A stretch of DNA of 64,000 nucleotides from Planoprotostelium fungivorum (lineage: Eukaryota > Evosea > Variosea > Cavosteliida > Cavosteliaceae): assembly GCA_003024175.1 (NCBI GenBank), contig MDYQ01000003.1:62001-126000 (forward strand), written 5' to 3'. Shown piece after piece: positions 12,448-23,674 of this stretch (within the stretch, counting starts at the first letter, position 1; each line of letters starts with the position of its first letter). The position numbers and the translations under genes were made by a program. The notes below the pieces were generated by a model. The model searched no databases, was not told where the DNA came from, and worked only from the letters and a program-made list of their open reading frames with translations.

Positions 12448-14310
12448 ATGCTGGATAAGAGATCTCTCCTCTTCTGCTCTCTTCTGTTCTGTTATGTTGT
12501 CTGTCAGAATACGACGGAGAGCCGTACCTGTAGCGTCGTTTCTGATCAGTGAGTATGCAGTTCATTAGAATCGTCAACTGCAGTCACAAGTTCTAAAAGC
12601 ATCCTCAGTATATTGGATTGTGACGGGCGACGTTACGAACTGAAGATCGAAGAGATCAGAAATCTAAGTACGGTGCTACCTTACGCAGGTATCTGTGTGG
12701 GTTTAGTGCTGTTCGCAGGCCTCATGTCTGGTCTAACCATCGGTCTGATGTCTTTGGACGAAATGCAATTGAGGATCATGAAAGGATCTGGAACGGACAC
12801 AGAGAAGAGGTGATTTTAACTTAATACATTTCGACTGATCGTCTCTTAGCCGGGCTTCACGCATCCTTCCCATTCTGAAACACCATCATTGGGTGCTCGT
12901 CTCACTCCTCCTCTGTAACGCCGCTGCCATGGAGGCACTCCCCATCTTCTTGGACGACATCGTAGACAAATACATCGCCATTGCTATATCCGTCTCTGCC
13001 GTGTTGGTGTTCGGAGAGTGAGATTCCATCTGCATCTTCAACTTCATCACACCATTATAGGATCTTACCTCAAGCTATCTGCGTCAAGTTCGGCATGGCA
13101 ATCGGCGCCAACACAGCATGGTTCGTGAGGATCCTCATGTTCTTAACTGGCATCATCAGCTGGCCCATCGGTAAACTGTTGGATCTTGCATTCGGAGAAG
13201 AAAAGATTCACAAGTGAGGAATTTGGTTGTAGATCGTAAATAAATCATCTATTGATTCGAATTTCGCCTGATCTACGCAGGTTTTCTCGCCATGAGCTGA
13301 GGGAGTTGGTTCATCAGCACAAGATCTCCAACGAGGGACCTCTGTCCATCGATGAGTCGACGGTCATCACAGGAGCTTTAGACATGACGAGTAAGACGGT
13401 CCGAGATGCGATGAGACCCATCAAAGATGTGAGATGAAGATGATGAGACGAGACGGATGATTGACGTTGTAGGTTTTCATGATCGATTGGACGACTCGAT
13501 ACACGAAAGAGCTAGTCGATGAGGTGAAGATCCATCCTTGTCATCAATGCAATTCTACAACGAGACACTTATGTGTGCAGCTACTTAGAAGAGGACACTC
13601 CAGGGTGCCTGTCTACGAGATGGATAGATCCAGGGTGAGTGTTTCAATCCATTTCTATTTTAAAAGACACAAACTGCGGTGAGAGATTGATTGCGTTGTA
13701 GATCAAGGGATTATTACTGGTGAAAAAGTTGATCTCGGTGGATCCAGATAAGAACATGAAGATCAAGGAATTGGAGTTGCCTCACCTCCCAACGGTACCA
13801 GATGACATGGCTCTGTACGACTTACTCAATCAATTCCAACTCGGAAGATGTGAGCGATCGTCATCATCAACATCATCATTATCAACATCATCATTATCAA
13901 CATCATCATCATCTCATCAACCACACCGTCGTCTTCATCTTCATGACAAGACGACAGCTCACATGGCTGCCGTCAAGTCGAAAGAGACCGATCTCATCGT
14001 CGGCATGATCACCCTGGAAGATCTGATCGAGGAGCTCATCCAAGAAGAGATCTCCGATGAGTTCGACATGATGGACCCTGATGATCGCGTCGCAGCCACA
14101 CGAGCGAAAAAAATTCACATACGGACTCCTCTGATGGGCAAGGTGATGATAAAATCTACCATTGTATTCGAAATAAATCCCACGAATCCATTTTATTCTT
14201 CTGACACGAGATAGTTTGGAAGCTATTACAGCAGTTACGGAACGAAAGATCCAAGGATAACCAAGAGCTACGCACCAACGACACATCACAACTACACGGA
14301 CTCCTATTAA
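12448..14310 (+). CDS. CNNM/ACDP-type DUF21-CBS membrane protein (divalent-metal transport)
   Basis: CNNM/Mam3/CorC proteins handle Mg2+ and other divalent metals at membranes. A signal sequence (MLDKRSLLFCSLLFCYVVC) opens the gene. The DUF21 domain follows: SGLTIGLMSLDEMQLRIMKG (12725-12785), then RASRILPILKHHHWVLVSLL, LLCNAAAMEALPIFLD and GEVLPQAICVKFGMAIGANT, with several membrane spans. Next is the HELRELVHQH linker, then a CBS pair: TVITGALDMTSKTVRDAMRP (13360-13420), GHSRVPVYEMDRSR (about 13590-13635), IKGLLLVKKLISVDPDKN (about 13705-13760) and LIVGMITLEDLIEELIQEEI (about 13995-14055). QLGR joins SHMAAVKSKETD across the intron at about 13849-13957. The protein ends SYAPTTHHNYTDSY then TAA. 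The joint between the signal-peptide exon and the DUF21 exon (about 12520-12590) is not resolved by eye. Confidence 0.85.
13857..13918. repeat. (TCA)n-type microsatellite inside a CNNM intron
   Basis: Roughly 60 bp of TCATCA/ACATCATCATTATCA units fill the middle of the intron bounded by GTGAGC (about 13849) and GACAG (about 13957). Read through, it would give a Ser/Thr run, but removing it restores the family sequence QLGR-SHMAAVKS, so it is intronic. Confidence 0.7.
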
Positions 14311-14394
14311 CTCGAGAAGATAGAGGAGAGAGACAATGTATCGAATTTCCAAACAAGGAAAGAGAATCGAAATAAACCAACGAATTCACGTGTT

Positions 14395-17001
14395 CTATTC
14401 TCTCTTGCAGACGAATTGACCCGGAAGGTAGCAGCCACCTCTGCATGATCTCTGGTTCGATGGACAGAGGAAGGCACCCTCTATATCGTCGCGGATGCAT
14501 TGAAAATCGAGGGGATAATAACACTGTGGTCCGTACATGGATGTATAACAACACGAGTTGAGAGTGCCACAGGTGTACTGACCACACAAGAAAGGCTTCG
14601 TATCGTTTGAGAGGTCTGTCGGGGGAGGAGGTGTAGTCATCGTGAAGGTTGCAGTTGGTTGAATTGAAGTCGACCTGGTGGGAGGGCTTGATGATGTTGT
14701 AATGGCGCTCGATGTTGATGTCGTTGTAGATGGAGGCATCGTCGATGATGTGGTCGATGTCGATGGGGAGGTGGATGAGGAAGATGCAGATGTTGTAGAT
14801 GAAGTGGTTGACTTGGGTGATGTGGAGGATGTGGATGATGTGGAGGATGTTGAAGCTGTTGATGATGTCGATGGCATCGACCTTGTTGATGTTGACGAGG
14901 TCGACGGCATTGATGTAGATGTGGTAGAGGATGTCGTTGAAGTGGAAGATGTTGATGATGTCGATGAGGTGGATGGCATCGACGTTGATGAGGTGGAAGA
15001 CGTCGATGATGTTGGCAAGGTGGACGGCATCGATGTTGTTGAAGAGGTAGAAGAAGTCGATGAGGTAGAAGACGTCTTCGATGATGTAGACGAGGTGGAT
15101 GGCATCGATGTTGTTGATGAAGTGGATGGCATCGATGTAGTTGATGAAGTGGACGATGTCGATGTTGTGGATGGCATCGACGTTGTTGAAGTGGTGGACG
15201 ATGTCGATACGGTGGAAGACGTCGACGAAGTTGAAGAGGTGGACGTCGTCGATGGGGATGATGTAGCGGGGGCGAACGAACTTGAGTTGATCACCACACT
15301 GGAGAAATCATTTGGAATATCCTGACATTGTACGCTCTGTGAGACCTTTGGAGCTTGAACTTTACCCAATCCACCGAAATCACACGCGGAAGCACCTGCT
15401 CCACTGAGTCATCGAATCTGGTGCTCCTCTCACCTTGAATGGATTGATACTGGTTGTACCACGAATTCATGGCCCACGACACTTTCTCCAACGGATCGCA
15501 ATGACTCCACGTACCGTACGTACCGGACTTTGAGTCACCCGATATGGCCGTACAAGCTGAAGGAAAGTTCCCGCAGATGTAATCGAGAGTGTTACCGATG
15601 TTCTTCGCGGTATCTACCGTGACCGTAGACATGTCTTCAGAATCCGTCCTGGATGTCACGTCAACACATCGTCATCATCGTCATCGTCATCATCATGATC
15701 GATCACCTGCACGGAAGTTGTCCCCACATGCACTGACAGGCGGGAGCGTTGGGTGTCGGAGGTAAAGAGGGAGAGCTCTCCCAACTGTTGCTGACCGCTG
15801 GACAATTCTCCCTTTGTAAGATTGGAGTTTGAGCGGGCAACTGCGCCCTCGGTGGTCGAATCTTTGACAACTGTTGTTTTGCGGCCACGTAATCAGGAAG
15901 GATGCTGAAGCTCGAGCCAGTCAAGTTGACTAGACCGAACCCATTCTCCTCTTGATGATACTCGTAAATGAAACCTGAAGGAACATCAACCATGCGATGA
16001 GGTGAAGGTTGATGCATCACCTCCACTCAAGACTGAAGTCATCTCGTTGTAGATGGCTGCGATCTCGTTGAAAGTTCTGGGGCTGGGCTGATTGCAACCG
16101 TACTCGGTGAAGATGATGGGCACGGCAGATGAGCTCCACAGCTGACGTAATCCCTCGTATCCTGACGTCTGAAGGTTCGCCGTTGATCCACACCACCTCC
16201 AAACGTCAGTGAAATCTCATGGACATCGCGTATCTCACCGGTAGATGTTGACTCCGTAGAAATCGACCGTGGTAGACGCATCACCGCAGTCCAGGTACCT
16301 TCTAAAGTTCTCTGCAGCTTCCACGTCGGTGGCTGCGTATCCCACCGGTATGTTTTTCCCTTTCGATCGCAAATAGGATTTCATGTCTCGAACGGCAGCT
16401 TTTACGTAGGCGGCGGAGGGTGTCTGAGACGATTGGATGACGACCTCATTGGCGGAGATGTAACCCAGAAGGTTGGTGTATCCCATGAATTCGTCCATCT
16501 TGGTACCTGATGTGGTGAGAAGGTGTGAGGACAAGTAGCATCTCACGGAAAGAGGCAAAGATGTCGGTGGTCCAGGCCGGTGCGTCTGATATGATGCTGG
16601 CTGATGGAGATGCTGCATCAATGAGGACATATATACCTACATCAATTGAGTTTGTGTCGTATATACAGTAACTTCTCACCCGCATCGTTTAATAACTTCA
16701 TTCCCTCATCATGATCGGCGGCTGGGTCGATCTGATAACACCGAATAGTATTGATTCCCAGATCTCTCATGAGAGGAATGTCTCTGCGCTGAATGAGTCG
16801 TGGACTACAAGTACCCTCTCACCTCCTCAAACCAGCCAAATCTGAGATGGGATCAGGTGACGGTTGATAGTCCACGCCGACGACGTAGAATTGCTGTTGT
16901 GTGATCGAATCAAAGAACTTGTTTCCCGAGATGATGATGGGGTTGAGGCACATTACGTGACCCACAAAGCAGAGCCACAGGAGAGGAGAAAAAGAAACCA
17001 T
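14395..17001 (-). CDS. GH72 beta-1,3-glucanosyltransferase-like protein with X8 and Cys-rich carbohydrate-binding modules
   Basis: GH72 (Gas1/Gel/Phr) enzymes cut and rejoin beta-1,3-glucan. The gene opens with a signal peptide (MVSFSPLLWLCFVGHVMC), then the catalytic domain: QQQFYVVGVDYQPSP (about 16860-16900), the acid/base Glu in LLGYISANEVVIQS (about 16430-16475), VDFYGVNIYRW (about 16250), and the nucleophile Glu in PIIFTEYGCNQPSP (about 16100). An X8/CBM43-like Cys module follows (CQCMWGQLPC, LDYICGNFPSACTAI, GTYGTWSHCDPLEKVSWAMN; 15480-15750), then a roughly 190-residue Ser/Thr-rich linker and a terminal double Cys repeat (PFLCGQYTCGTLNSCCY, FLCPSNQRSCRGGCYLPGQ) resembling CBM52. It ends FVCKRE then TAG. 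Fungal Gas1 proteins end in a GPI signal; here no hydrophobic tail is present, so secretion is more likely. It is the first of three secreted hydrolases in tandem. Confidence 0.85.
14650..15290 (-). repeat. Low-complexity Ser/Thr-coding tandem repeat in the GH72 gene
   Basis: About 640 bp of degenerate 3/9/12-bp units (sense codons for T-S, S-S, M-P-S) encode the linker of the GH72 protein: runs such as SSTSSTTSMPSTSSTTSMPS. On the opposite strand the same DNA gives an acidic D/V/E repeat frame, which is only a shadow. Such linkers are normally O-glycosylated spacers; repeat slippage makes this a length-variable site. Confidence 0.85.
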
Positions 17002-17202
17002 GTTCAACCACCCGCTGATGAGGGATCTGGAAAGTGAAGAGCGTCCGACAAGGATCAGAAAGTCTCCGGTCGATGGACGCCAACGTTCCGCATCACATTC
17101 GCATGTATCTCTGCTCCAAAACCCACACTTTGGAGCTGATCCCCTATCCATCACATCTACACACGATTTACACATGTCTGTCGCCATTCATAACATTTTA
17201 TC

Positions 17203-18590
17203 TCATTTTGCCGGTTTGACTCGATAAAAGAGGGCAGAATGCTGGATGATGGCAGGCGATACGAAGCTTCCGTTGAATACACCGACGTCCTCTTTGGCCC
17301 AGATGTCTCTGAAGCTGGCGCTGGACGTCTTGAAGTGCTTGCGTAGATTGACCGTCACGTTGACCGGAGCGTACGCATGGTTCAGCAGGACCAATGCGTA
17401 GTCACCGTTTTCCAGTGGGCCCCTCCAGATCTGGTAGGCGGGAGTGTGCTCCACGAGCCTGGCCTGTTTTCCCATCGGATCTTGGTTGATGGCGATGGCT
17501 TCTGCGTTAGATAAGATGTCCATGGTGTCTTTCGAGGCCTTGTTGATGTTCGTGCCGATGATGAGCGGGGCCTTGACGGCACACCAGAGAGAAAAGTGGG
17601 CGCGGTAGGACTCTACGGGGAGGTTTCCGTTTCCGACTTGCAGCTGCGAGGAGTTAGATTCTGTAGATGTAGATGTGCGATCGTGTCGAATCATGCGTGT
17701 GATCGGATGATGTCGTGTACCATGTCGGGATCGTTCCATGCGCCAGGGCCGGCAGATCCTCCACTGTAGTCGTTGTTGAACAAGTTCCACATGATGCTGT
17801 ACCAGTTGTCTTGGATGTCATCTGTGGTCCTCCAAGAGTTAGCGACCTTGGGTGCCCAGCGGCCCGGATTGTCTTGACCCCTGAGACGAATCATTCGATC
17901 GCACGACCGGATCGTGATCCACCCACCATTCGCAGAGGGAATAGAAGATGGGGTGAGATTGAGAGAGGAGAGCCTTGCCCATCTTGGGGTACCTCTCTTT
18001 GGGTGGAACATTCTCGTTGAAGCAGTTGTCATACTTCTGGAAGATGGTTCAGATACTGCGAAGGAATGAGAGAGCTCACCAAGTAATCGATGCCCCAATC
18101 AGAGTAAGTCTTGGCATCGATCTCTTCGTAGTTGAGAGATCCGGGTCTGCCTGCGCAGGTCTTTGTGCCCGCATCGGAGTAGAGACCAAACAGAAGGCCC
18201 TTTGAGTGAGCTGTGATTCCGATCAGAACGGTGGAAATGTATCAATCATAAGCACCGTAATCGGCCAGTGCCTTCATTCCACTGGGGAAGGTCTTCGGAT
18301 CAGAGGTTATCTGTCCCTGTTCATCTCTCGGACCCGCCCAGCAGTCGTCCACGTTCTGAAGGCATCAGTCTGCTATCTGGCATTTCTTGCAGACTCACGA
18401 CATACTTGTAACCTAACGCGGCGAGACCAGTGTTGACGAGTGTGTCCACAGTATCTCGAATGATGGTTTCGTTGATGTTGCAGAAATAACCCGTCCAACT
18501 GTTCCACCCCATCTGAGGTGTCTTACCTAATCCATTGTTCACGGCTAAAGAGCTCGTAAAGAGGAGGATGAGCAGAGCTGTAGGACGCAT
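17203..18590 (-). CDS. Alpha-galactosidase, glycoside hydrolase family 27
   Basis: Retaining GH27 enzymes remove terminal alpha-galactose. The signal peptide ([18 protein letters not shown]) leads into [19 protein letters not shown], the family's N-terminal signature. Further landmarks are [18 protein letters not shown] (about 18310-18350); [20 protein letters not shown] (about 18140-18200); the nucleophile Asp in [20 protein letters not shown] (about 17975-18035); the acid/base region [19 protein letters not shown] (about 17790-17840); [10 protein letters not shown] (about 17735); and [20 protein letters not shown] (about 17550-17610). A C-terminal beta domain ([19 protein letters not shown]) ends RVKPAK with the stop at 17203. 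Length and catalytic residues look complete. It is probably secreted or lysosomal, digesting plant, algal or bacterial galactosides from prey. Confidence 0.93.
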
Positions 18591-18947
18591 AATGCAGCGA
18601 TACCGTTTGTTTGTCGTCCTGGAAAATCACGTTGTTTGCAGACACAACGCCACCAGATATTTTCTATCAAATTGATGTCTTTTTGCATTTTCTGGATATA
18701 AAATAGATAGAAAAGACTGATAAATAATACAGAGAAATAATAGCTGAATGCCAAAAGATGAAAAAGTCATACATGTAATGACTAAGTGACTGACAGATGA
18801 TGTGCATGATTCCAACGGTGAAAGAGAAAAGTGGTAAAAGTTGTTTCCAGCTGAGATAAAGCCATTTGTATATGCTAGATAACATTCTTACAATTGTGGG
18901 CATGCTCATCACATTTATAGTAGATGTCAAAACCCATGCAGCTTCAT
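18591..18947. other. AT-rich intergenic spacer
   Basis: This is the promoter side of the alpha-galactosidase and the 3' side of the aspartic protease, both minus strand. It is distinctly more AT-rich than its surroundings and gives a hydrophobic open frame on the minus strand (18667-18930), which I take as a by-product of base composition. No RNA gene or repeat was seen. Confidence 0.45.
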
Positions 18948-20497
18948 TTATTTTAGCTCTCCAAACTCGATTTTATTTGCTCCCCAATTGAAGCCAATGT
19001 AATGATCTACAGTTACTCAATGGTCTCTGAGATGAAGCATACTTACTGATCAGAAAAGAATTGCCTAATAACACAACATTGTCTGTTGAATTGACAAATC
19101 CATACTGGTAGAGTCCAGACGGCGTCACAGGAAGGTATTCTCTTGCCAGAGTGGTCACCTTGACCTGACCAAAATTCCACGTGATTTCAGGCAGATGATC
19201 CAATCTCTGCCACTCCATCATCTCAACTGATCGATCGCATCACAATGTTCATCATAACACGTAACGTGCTGCTCACCTTCACGTTGCACACTTTCTTTCC
19301 TTCAAAGAAACTATCATCACTGCAGATGCATTGTAGTACATCCTCTCCTCCACACAAGATTCTCTTCATCACCTCTGTCACTCCTTCAAAGAGTCTCGGC
19401 GGTAGGAGAGTGTAAGTTGTACCGGTGTCTATCACGTCAGCGTCTTTCCATCACGTGACCTCTCACCCAGCAGAGCGACAATAGAGGAGTCAATATTGGT
19501 ATCACCTACAGACAGAGAATTCAACTGAACGGACCACGAGTTGTAGACGCCCTTGGCGTCCGTTACCATGGGAACAGATGACAATTCTCCCTGAGATTTC
19601 ATCACTCTGTGGTGTCGACGTCGACATCTACCTGGTGTATGGTGGTGTCGGACATTCCGATGGAAAGTCGACCGGTGCGATCGGGGTACAGAGCGAGGTA
19701 GAAGGCCTTGTCTAAAGAGTTGTCTACGCAGATTCGATCTAATGCGGGACTGATGCTCTGGAGGGGAGTCAGGATGGATGGAGGAGATCGTAAACGTAGA
19801 CTTCTTCTCACGCCATCGTCGTTGAGACCCACGCCTAAGATGCCGTCGGCCTCAGGTGCCTCGAAGCTGAGAAGACTTCAGAGGATCATCTGGAATGGAA
19901 AGAATGTGATCGATGTGATCGATGTGATCGATGTGGAACAGCATGGATCACCTTCCGCTCGTGCGTAAGACTTCTGCGAAGAGCACTGGAAGTTTTGAAG
20001 AACGATCTGCAAAGCTGATGACATCATGGACGAGGGCTCCTGCGTGGTGCGTCACTTCGAGTCGATGCAAGTTCCCTCACCAGTCCACCAACTGTCGTCT
20101 TCGTAATCGTATCTCTGCTGGCAATGCTTCGATTTCGTGCACCTATGATTGGCGATGGCGAGGCAGAGAGAGCTGTCGCACGGCTCGAGGGTGGAGCTGG
20201 TGGAGTTCTCGGGAAGGTAGTATCTCTTCACACCCCCCGGGCAATCGTTCTTGACGCAGCCGTGTCCGTAGACTGCCATCTGCGATGGTGAGCAAGTCGA
20301 TGATTACAGTGATTCACCATGTCACTTCCAGAATCGAGTTGAAGGTGGAACTCCTGTGGGGGAGTGCCGATGTTGACTGCCAGATTCCATTGATCTCCGG
20401 TGTAATACAGTTTACGATCTTTATGGCCTCCGCCTCGATAGGATAGAACTAATGATAGACAACAGAAGAGAAGGACGATAGAGATCCTCATCATCAT
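18948..20497 (-). CDS. Pepsin-like aspartic endopeptidase (family A1)
   Basis: The gene starts with a signal peptide (MMMRISIVLLFCCLSLVLS). The N-lobe has WNLAVNIGTPPQEFHLQLD followed by the catalytic DSGS (about 20330-20375). Cys-rich loops follow (GHGCVKNDCPGG, CDSSLCLAIANHRCTKSKHC), then EADGILGVGLNDD (about 19820-19860). The C-lobe catalytic Asp is in VIDTGTTYTLLPPRLFEG (about 19380-19435). Joining the last two exons across an intron at about 19010-19048 gives NVVLLGNSFLI followed by HYIGFNWGANKIEFGELK and TAA at 18948-18950. Both active-site motifs (DSGS, DTGT) are intact. There is little room for a long propeptide: about 20 residues lie between the signal peptide and the catalytic domain. 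It is likely a secreted or lysosomal digestive protease and sits with two glycosidases on the same strand. Confidence 0.9.
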
Positions 20498-21085
20498 CGG
20501 ATCTTGGGAATGGGATGTCGGCAACCATTTCTGTTCTTTTATTCTACTCAAACAACGTGACAATATTGTCGGACAAAGCGCTCGAAGAAGTGAAGGGCGG
20601 AAGGGAAACCAGTCAAGAGACCAATGCCCTGAGATCTCCTATCCTCTTTCCCTTTGTCCTGTATACTCTTCAGAGAGAACATCCCTTCGCCCTCCTTTTT
20701 ACCAGCAGCGTAGATATAGATAAACTTCCTGCAAGAAGAACAACCCTTCGGCGGCAGCTTCCCCAACTGGAAGTACCTGGTTTGCAACTACGCTGCACCC
20801 GGAAACTGGGTCGATCAGAGACCCTTTGCCGCCGAACATAACATAACATCACACGATCGTCATGAAGATGATCTGCTTCTATTCGCATGTCTATTGTCTA
20901 TGTACTATTCCCTGACGTTCTCACGATCGATTTCTTTATCATCTGATGATCGTTCGGTGGTGTCTCGTTCTTCCAGCGAGCCGCAGCGGATGATCGCATC
21001 CCATCGGATCATCATCATCGTTCATGTGATGACGATACTGCAGAAGACAACCTTCTCGAGTGATTCCGATCCAATCTCCATCCTC
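20498..21085. other. Intergenic region, about 590 bp
   Basis: This is the upstream region of the aspartic protease and the 3' flank of the receptor-like gene. Open frames on both strands are short and show no recognisable domain. Nothing else supported. Confidence 0.4.
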
Positions 21086-22990
21086 TCAATCTCCATCGTC
21101 ATCATGCATCTCGTTCATCACCACCCCCTCCGACGTAGCCTCCACGATCACCTGCCATTCGTCAGGCTGACCCCTCCTACGTACGTTACGTACCTCCACG
21201 ATGTCGGTCTCTTCTCGGTCAGACTCCTGCGTCTCTTCGATGCACACCGAATCGATGTGAATCGATTGTGAATCTCCTTTCAGAGAAGAATTCTGACCTG
21301 CCTCCCTGCTGCCGTTCCTATCTACGTCCGTCTGTGTTTTTTAGTCACGTGATCTCCATCTACAACGAGCCAACTCACGCTGTTCGTCTGGAACAAATCT
21401 TGCTTCGGCGCACTGACGGTGAGCATCTGTAGCAGATTTGAGAGGAAGAGAAAGAAGATGACGCCGCCCCAGGCAAAGACCTATAGAGTTCAGAAGGAGG
21501 AGGAGTTGTTGGTTTTACCTGTGTGAATGGGGAGATGCGAGTGAAAGGTGTGGCGAGGAGTATGCAGAACAAGAGACACAAGACGACACAGACGTTCGAG
21601 CAGATGATCAACAGGTACATCTGTCGTCATCGTCAGCATCATCGACATCACGATCGTGATGGTGTCCATCATCGTGATGAAGAATCTCCTCACCTTCCAA
21701 ATATGATTCGAATATTGTCCGTCAGAATTATCTCTCTTCTTGGTCCATATGATACGATACACCTTAACTCCCAACACGGTGAAGTAGATCGAATTGACAG
21801 CCAGTACGACTCCGTAGGCCACCAAGTTGTAGTAGAGAATGTCTCCCGTGATGTAGACGTACCGTACGGCGGAGAAACTGATCTCGAGTCCGAACAGGAT
21901 GATGGCGGTGATGATGAAGGGTCTCTTGAATTTGGACAAGTGAGAGTTGTGGAGGTCCGGATTCCATCCAGACAAAACTTCTTGCCTGAAGAAGATGAGA
22001 TGATGCGTCCATCGAGATGGTGATGCGCAATGTGATCGCAGGAGGATCTCGTACCAATAGAATATGATGAGCGCCCGAGCGCAGGCGTGGAAGGGAGCGT
22101 TCAACACCAACAGAAATGCGTCCATGTATCTCGGGAAAAAAGGGTGGAATCTAAGCGGGTCGACCTCGTACAATAGCGCAACTACAACGAGTCGGTGTGG
22201 ATGATCATCATCGGTGGACTCACTCGTGAAACCGGACAACTGAAAGAGGTAGTAAGATTGAGCGGTCGTTGTGGGCTGGAAACCGTTGACCAATATGATG
22301 CGTCGCAATCGGATGGAGCCCAACATGATGCCACCCATCAGACAGCTACCCAATATGATCTGAAAGAGGATGCCTCCGGGACCGCGAGTGAAATCGATCC
22401 AAGCGTTGTTGACTGCGGTGGACATTGTGATGTTGACCACGCGACCCTCGTCGATGAGATCGGAGATCGATTGGAGGTCTCCTCTCAGTGGATTCGGTAC
22501 GAACCAACTGCCTGGACAGTAATGTCCATCTGAACGGTCCCTGATTTCCATCTGAGTATCTCGCTGGTGGAGAAATCAAACGTTATGGATGCTCACCAGT
22601 AGTCAACTCCGTAATGATCGAATAATTGAAATATGACTCCAACTGCCCCTCCTCTCGTCATTTGTTTCAATTTGTCTTGAAAGAGACAGAGGTGATCTGA
22701 GAGATGGTCAACCAGATGGTGAGATATCAACCACACTAACCATCAACCACGACGATGGCCCCAAAGATGGCAGATCGATTCTGTTTGTTGAGATCGCAGC
22801 CATCGATTGGACTCGCTGTCACGACCCTCGCTGTCACGTTATATACCCTTGGCCCGCTGAAGACATAATTATTCGCATAATGGATCTCTCTTCCATCGTT
22901 CAATCGAACGATGATGTCCGATTGACACAGAGAGATGGCCAAGAGGAGAAGTAAGACGACTGATCTTCTGTCAGCATCTTCACAGAGGTA
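21086..22990 (-). CDS. Receptor-like polytopic membrane protein with signal peptide
   Basis: A hydrophobic leader (VVLLLLLAISLCQSD) precedes an ectodomain of about 150 residues with beta-rich sequence (GREIHYANNYVFSGPRVYNV, AIFGAIVVVDG, GHYCPGSWFVPNPLRGDLQS). Hydrophobic spans follow: GGILFQIILGSCLMGGIML (about 22320-22380), YMDAFLLVLNAPFHACARAL (about 22065-22130), PFIITAIILFGLEISFSAV (about 21865-21925), YYNLVAYGVVLAVNSIYFTV (about 21775-21830), one near 21600-21680, and FAWGGVIFFLFLSNLLQMLT (about 21420-21475). A hydrophilic tail (SIHIDSVCIEETQESDREET) ends NEMHDDDGD then TGA at 21086-21088. A seven-span receptor topology is plausible but I do not recognise a named family. The start is uncertain (MISRT at about 23012, or a methionine after an intron). 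Confidence 0.6.
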
Positions 22991-23674
22991 AAATCACCTG
23001 TCCGAGAGATCATGCGTCTCTATTGATGTTCTCCTTCTGGCCCCTGTGTTCCTTTCTGGTTCCCCGCGTATAGGTCACGTCTGTTTCGTTCTCGGAGGTA
23101 GGGCTGAGATATATATCCCAACCAATCCAGCGTTTCCATAGGAGCAAATCAATGAAAAGAGGATCTACTACTGCGAGGGACGAGGGAGCAAAAAGCGTTG
23201 GTTCCGCTGTGGAATCATCTATTATTCTATTTTAATCCCATTGGAGAGCGCAGTGTCCCAGATATGCGTCACAACGGACTGGTAATATATCCAATGGTCA
23301 TTCCCTTACAGACTCTAAGAAGAAAAAGCTTATATCGGCCTGGTGGGGGTGATCTTTCAATTTTCGCGTGACCTTGCCTTCGAAATATCGTATTGAATAG
23401 CGTTACTCAGTAAATATTGAACAGGATTTCACCTGCACCGTGTTTTGAGAACGATAATAACCGACTGATGGTTTCCGGTTCGCCTCGGCTCCTACAATCT
23501 GAGCTTCATCGTCATGACGAACATCCTCCTCTCCTCTCGTCTTCATCTGTCCTCTCCTTCTCTCCTCGTGGTGAGTCTACCAAATCCAACGGCGAACAAC
23601 ACGATCGATCTCCCAGAATTCTACCTACAAGACACACGAACATTCGATACTTTATATACGATACTTATGTACAT
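22991..23674. promoter_or_regulatory. Intergenic region with TATA-like element
   Basis: About 680 bp between the receptor-like gene start and the F-box gene stop. GATATATATC at about 23106-23115 is a palindromic TATA-like block about 100-120 bp upstream of the receptor-like gene start, a possible core promoter. The rest shows only short plus-strand frames (from about 23417 and 23514) that overlap the F-box gene 3' end and are not convincing. Confidence 0.35.

Noticed and set aside
14678-15325. Long plus-strand acidic D/V/E-repeat open frame
   Set aside because: It is the exact antisense of the Ser/Thr linker of the GH72 gene, whose flanking domains are recognisable on the minus strand.
18667-18930. 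Hydrophobic minus-strand open frame upstream of the alpha-galactosidase
   Set aside because: AT-rich spacer between two well-defined genes; hydrophobicity follows from base composition and no splice or start context supports it.
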